Assembly (NCBI GenBank): GCA_015487825.1
Contig: WFOZ01000872.1
Span: 1-5,577, forward strand
From: Planctomycetaceae bacterium
GTDB taxonomy: Bacteria > Planctomycetota > Planctomycetia > Planctomycetales > Planctomycetaceae
Direction: 5' to 3'
Length of the DNA: 5,577 nucleotides
A program made the translations under genes and the position numbers. Below the pieces are notes generated by a model. That model did not search any database and was not told the DNA's origin. It was given only the letters and a program-made list of their open reading frames with translations. Within the stretch, counting starts at the first letter, position 1, and every line of letters begins with the position of its first letter. Positions 5,424-5,577 of this stretch are shown one piece after another.

Positions 5424-5577
5424 ATGTCAGTTCTGTTGACGATTCGGGATGAGGAAATGACCGGGAAGATGCTCAACGAGTTTTCTCTTGAAGTTGAATC
5501 CGAGAAAATCACGGTTCGGGAATTGATCCGCAGCCGGGTTTTTCAGGAAGTGAAAGATCACAACGTCAAGCAGAGCC
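5424..5577 (+). CDS. 5' end of an unidentified protein with a beta-grasp-like N-terminus (partial)
   Basis: Only the first 51 codons are inside the window; the frame is open to the edge. The ATG is supported by AAGGA seven bases upstream and a plausible promoter 66 bp before that. The protein begins MSVLLTIRDEEMTGKMLNEF, then SLEVESEKITVRELIRSRVF, then QEVKDHN. The order is hydrophobic strand, turn, second strand (FSLEVE), short loop, then an amphipathic helix opened by ITVRELI. This is the strand-turn-strand-helix order of ubiquitin-like/beta-grasp domains, and the TGK...LEVE spacing recalls ubiquitin itself, though without evident homology. I have an unverified memory of short bacterial proteins with a similar TVRELIRSRVYQEV segment, some near DUF4132 genes, but would not name a family on it. 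There is no signal peptide, so a cytosolic protein is likely. Function unknown. Confidence 0.75.
   Translation, partial: MSVLLTIRDEEMTGKMLNEFSLEVESEKITVRELIRSRVFQEVKDHNVKQS

Noticed and set aside
1..5577. CRISPR array, tRNA, rRNA, insertion sequence, toxin-antitoxin or phage genes
   Set aside because: No regularly spaced direct repeats, no cloverleaf, no transposase or integrase motifs and no small paired frames with ribosome binding sites were found.

Overview
The window carries four complete protein genes and the 5' end of a fifth on bacterial DNA of moderate GC (roughly high-40s percent by eye). The mix suggests a planctomycete of the Gimesia/Rubinisphaera type. The clues are a membrane-anchored FG-GAP/VCBS propeller gene overlapping a TPR gene, several starts without a Shine-Dalgarno sequence, and degenerate hairpin-rich repeats in the gene-free stretches. 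This assignment is inference; there is no rRNA or other taxonomic marker here.

Layout. Positions 1-245 are non-coding and hold two hairpins and one copy of a dispersed repeat. ribBA, the bifunctional enzyme feeding both branches into riboflavin, lies on the minus strand at 246-1520. A 208-bp divergent promoter region separates it from a plus-strand pair: an anchored seven-bladed FG-GAP/VCBS beta-propeller (1729-3030) and a TPR protein with a hydrophobic N-terminus (3027-3797). The pair overlaps by ATGA and has a strong AGGAGG. Converging on it after only 31 bp is a minus-strand class I polyphosphate kinase 2 gene (3829-5037). A 386-bp gene-poor stretch (5038-5423) follows, with further repeat copies, an inverted repeat and a plausible promoter. 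The window ends inside a plus-strand gene (from 5424) for a protein whose first 50 residues resemble a beta-grasp fold.

How the genes relate. The FG-GAP and TPR genes are almost certainly one translationally coupled unit, and their products probably work together outside the cytoplasmic membrane; no pathway can be named from sequence. RibBA (FMN/FAD supply) and PPK2 (polyphosphate/nucleotide energy exchange) are housekeeping-type genes with their own promoters and no evident link to the pair. The least explained parts are the propeller-TPR pair, the partial gene at the right edge and the repeats shared by the two outer non-coding regions.
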